Source of the DNA: Flammeovirgaceae bacterium
Lineage (GTDB): Bacteria; Bacteroidota; Bacteroidia; Cytophagales; Cyclobacteriaceae
NCBI GenBank assembly: GCA_015180985.1
Contig: CP054185.1
Location: 3,037,225 to 3,101,224, forward strand
Reading direction: 5' to 3'
Length of the DNA: 64,000 nt
Below the pieces are notes generated by a model. The model did not search any database, had not been told where the DNA came from, and saw nothing but the letters and a program-made list of their open reading frames with translations. Shown in pieces: positions 61,851 through 64,000 of the stretch (positions are counted from its first letter, which is position 1; the number at the start of each line of letters is the position of its first letter). The position numbers and the translations under genes were made by a program.

Positions 61851-64000
61851 GTGTTAAAAGTATCTTTTACCTTTCTTTTATTGTTATTAAATGGAGCAGC
61901 CTGGGCACAACAACGATGTGGCACGGTGGAGTACATGCAGTGGTTGCAAAAGGAAGGAAAGATAAAGCAAACCGATGCCCAGTTTGAACAGTGGCTGGAA
62001 CACAAAAAAAGTTTACAGTTTCAACAACAGCAAAGCGCCCGCCAGCAAGCAGGACCGTACCAGATTCCGGTTGTTGTCCATGTAATTCACAACGGAGAAC
62101 CAATTGGAGTTGGCCGGAATATTCCGGATGCACAGATACTTTCACAAATTAATGTTATCAACAAAGATTTTCAACGACTGAATGCAGATGCCGGCAATAC
62201 CCCACCCCTGTTTTCACCGGTGGCCGGCAGCATGGACATTGAGTTTGTGTTGGCACAACGCGATCCGAACGGCTTGCCCACCACCGGTATCGTTCGGGTT
62301 AACGGAGGCCAGTCGGCCTGGTCGCTTTCACAGGAAACAACTTTCAAAGCACTAAGTTACTGGCCGGCTGAAGACTACCTGAACATCTGGGTGTTGAACT
62401 TCAGTGGTGGATTTATCGGCTACGCGCAATTTCCGGTTTCCACCTTGCCGGGATTGGAGGAATATCTGGACGGCCTGGCCGAAACCGATGGAGTAGTAGT
62501 TGACTACCAGGCCTTCGGATCGATTGACGATGGCAGTTTCGACCTGGACCCTAATTTCAACAAAGGCCGTACACTTACGCACGAGTTAGGACACTTCTTC
62601 GGATTAAGACACATCTGGGGCGATAATCTTTGTGGTACTGATTATATTGATGATACACCAACTCAACGCAATGAAACTACTGGATGCCCGGTGCATCCAG
62701 TAAGCACAGTTTGCGGAACTCCAATCATAACAATGTTTCAAAATTATATGGACTATACGGATGATGCCTGCATGAATCTGTACACACAAGGGCAGGTTAC
62801 CCGCATGGAATTAATTCTGGATGATCCTTCCGTTCCGCGAAGGAACAGCCTGCTCTCCTCTCCGGGCCTGCTGCCACCCGACTGCGGTGTACTGGATGCA
62901 GCCATTATTGAAAAAATTTCACCCGGCCCGGTTACCTGTGGCGCCAATACACAACTGAAGTTGAAAATTCGTAATTACAGTTGTGATCCAATCACTGCAT
63001 TAAAGTTAAATTATTCCATTAACGGAAGTGCTCCGCTCACTACCATATTTACCGGGCTTAATCTTATCCCAAATGCTGTAGCCGAACTTACACTGGGCAC
63101 TGTGGTGCTTACATCGGGTTTAAATTCGTTAGCAACAACCATTACAGAAGTAAACGGAATACCCGATGGCCGGCCAGACAACAGTACGTTAACTACAAAT
63201 GTACTTGTTGATAATACACACGAACGCATCCCCTTACGCGAAACATTCGACCAACTAACGTGGCCAGTTATTAACCCTACCGAGGGCACATTATGGACAC
63301 TTAACCCCACCAACTTTGAGCAATCAGCATCCTTCCGCGCCTTCGATGCACCTGATGGGCCCAACGAATCGTGGTTGACAACACCCCTATTGGATTTTTC
63401 AACCACAACAACTGCCAGTGTTTTTTTTGATTTATCATACGCCTGGAACGGCAGTCAAAATGATCGACTCCGTATTCTGGTATCGGAGGACTGCGGCAAT
63501 ACCTATCAAAACCTCAGCCCCACTCCGTTTGATAAAAGCGGGTTGCAGTTGGCCAACACTATTTCCACCGAATTCTGGCAACCTATTGTAGAGTCCGACT
63601 GGCAGTTGCGTAAATTTATTAACCTGTCAAACTATGCCGGCCAGGAAGCCATTCGTCTGGCATTTGTTTTCACCAACAAAAACGGTAATAATATTTTTCT
63701 TGATAACATTGAGTTTTTTGTTTCCGAAGATCCCCATCCCGTTGATATTGGTGATGACCTGTACTCGGTGTACTGGCATTCTGATTTTGAAGCCTCGGTT
63801 ACGTTTAATTTGCCTGAACGCAATTCGGTGCGCATTGACGTTATGGACGTTATGGGCAGATTGTATATCAGCACAAGTGCACCCGATATTCTAAATCAGA
63901 CGTTTCCGATTGATATCGGCAATGTAGCTGCAGGCATTTACATTCTGCGCGTTCAGATTGGGTCGAAATTCTACGCTACCAAATTTTTCATGTCGCGTTA
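61851..64000 (+). CDS. Secreted pappalysin-like (M43) metalloprotease with T9SS domain, runs off the window
   Basis: A GTG start (VLKVSFTFLLLLLNGAAWAQ) gives a signal peptide cleaved before QQRCGTVEYM. A pro-region IPVVVHVIHNGEPIGVG leads into the catalytic domain, with the zinc motif HELGHFFGLRH at about residue 245 and the Met-turn NYMDYTDDACMNLYTQGQ. After it come CARDB-like and MAM/jelly-roll-like beta domains (PVINPTEGTLWTLNPTNFEQ; LDFSTTTTASVFFDLSYAWN). The end (RIDVMDVMGRLYISTSAPDI and AGIYILRVQIGSKFYATKFF) is a type A type IX secretion sorting domain. The stop should lie at the window edge. Confidence 0.93.
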   Translation, partial: MLKVSFTFLLLLLNGAAWAQQRCGTVEYMQWLQKEGKIKQTDAQFEQWLEHKKSLQFQQQQSARQQAGPYQIPVVVHVIHNGEPIGVGRNIPDAQILSQINVINKDFQRLNADAGNTPPLFSPVAGSMDIEFVLAQRDPNGLPTTGIVRVNGGQSAWSLSQETTFKALSYWPAEDYLNIWVLNFSGGFIGYAQFPVSTLPGLEEYLDGLAETDGVVVDYQAFGSIDDGSFDLDPNFNKGRTLTHELGHFFGLRHIWGDNLCGTDYIDDTPTQRNETTGCPVHPVSTVCGTPIITMFQNYMDYTDDACMNLYTQGQVTRMELILDDPSVPRRNSLLSSPGLLPPDCGVLDAAIIEKISPGPVTCGANTQLKLKIRNYSCDPITALKLNYSINGSAPLTTIFTGLNLIPNAVAELTLGTVVLTSGLNSLATTITEVNGIPDGRPDNSTLTTNVLVDNTHERIPLRETFDQLTWPVINPTEGTLWTLNPTNFEQSASFRAFDAPDGPNESWLTTPLLDFSTTTTASVFFDLSYAWNGSQNDRLRILVSEDCGNTYQNLSPTPFDKSGLQLANTISTEFWQPIVESDWQLRKFINLSNYAGQEAIRLAFVFTNKNGNNIFLDNIEFFVSEDPHPVDIGDDLYSVYWHSDFEASVTFNLPERNSVRIDVMDVMGRLYISTSAPDILNQTFPIDIGNVAAGIYILRVQIGSKFYATKFFMSR

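Overview
The window comes from a Bacteroidetes bacterium, probably Cytophagales-like. The clues are TAnnTTTG-type -7 promoter elements, a fused RibBA, a DnaG without zinc ligands, a pappalysin-like protease with a type IX secretion C-terminal domain, Rhs and YadA-like fibre proteins, and abundant IS407-type and IS256-family insertion sequences.

Bases 1 to about 38,540 are one long gene-cassette array of integron type. About forty units, mostly with zero, one or two genes and nearly all reading on the + strand, are separated by 120-170 bp imperfect palindromes that behave like attC sites: an AAC near the left edge, L-like inner stems, and a GTT at the right edge. Each unit starts with GTT plus a cassette-specific arm, and the complement of that arm reappears just before the AAC that closes the same unit. 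This is what excision between two GTT sites predicts. The paired arms are about 15-20 bp, far longer than a classical R box, and nearly all share a mismatch at position 11. No integrase gene or attI site is visible; a platform would be expected to the left of the window.

Cassette genes are small and mostly unknown. Recognisable ones are several toxin-antitoxin pairs (HigBA, two homologous RelE-like/XRE pairs, a PIN pair, a decayed ParE pair), an XRE plus ImmA/IrrE pair with an HNH nuclease and a tRNA-like element, an ECF sigma factor with a DUF2703 protein, a RibD/DHFR-fold reductase and a GNAT-like two-gene unit. About half the cassettes have no credible gene. These fall into repeated families: NC1/NC2 (repeat unit about 533 bp), NC3 (with conserved hairpins) and NC4.

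Three IS types have invaded the array. ISa is about 1.24 kb and IS407-like with a 4-bp target duplication. ISb is about 1.34 kb and IS407-like with a 4-bp duplication. ISc is about 1.40 kb, IS256 family, with an 8-bp duplication. Several insertions lie inside attC palindromes or inside cassette genes that can be rebuilt from the duplications.

Bases 38,600-49,060 are non-cassette DNA with GAT-rich codon use: a fibre gene split by ISc, a truncated Rhs gene, a lipoprotein, and a propeller/coiled-coil gene pair. Bases 49,733-53,400 are a piece of the cassette array in reverse orientation, bounded by ISb copies in opposite orientation, with a RelE/ParE pair, a Doc pair and gene-less cassettes. Bases 55,063-64,000 are ordinary chromosome: START-domain protein, surE, a secreted protein, ribBA and dnaG on the - strand; mrp/apbC, a NifU-domain gene and an M43-type metalloprotease on the + strand. 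Many frameshifts in IS and cassette genes are single-base changes in homopolymers, so part of the apparent decay may be sequencing error.
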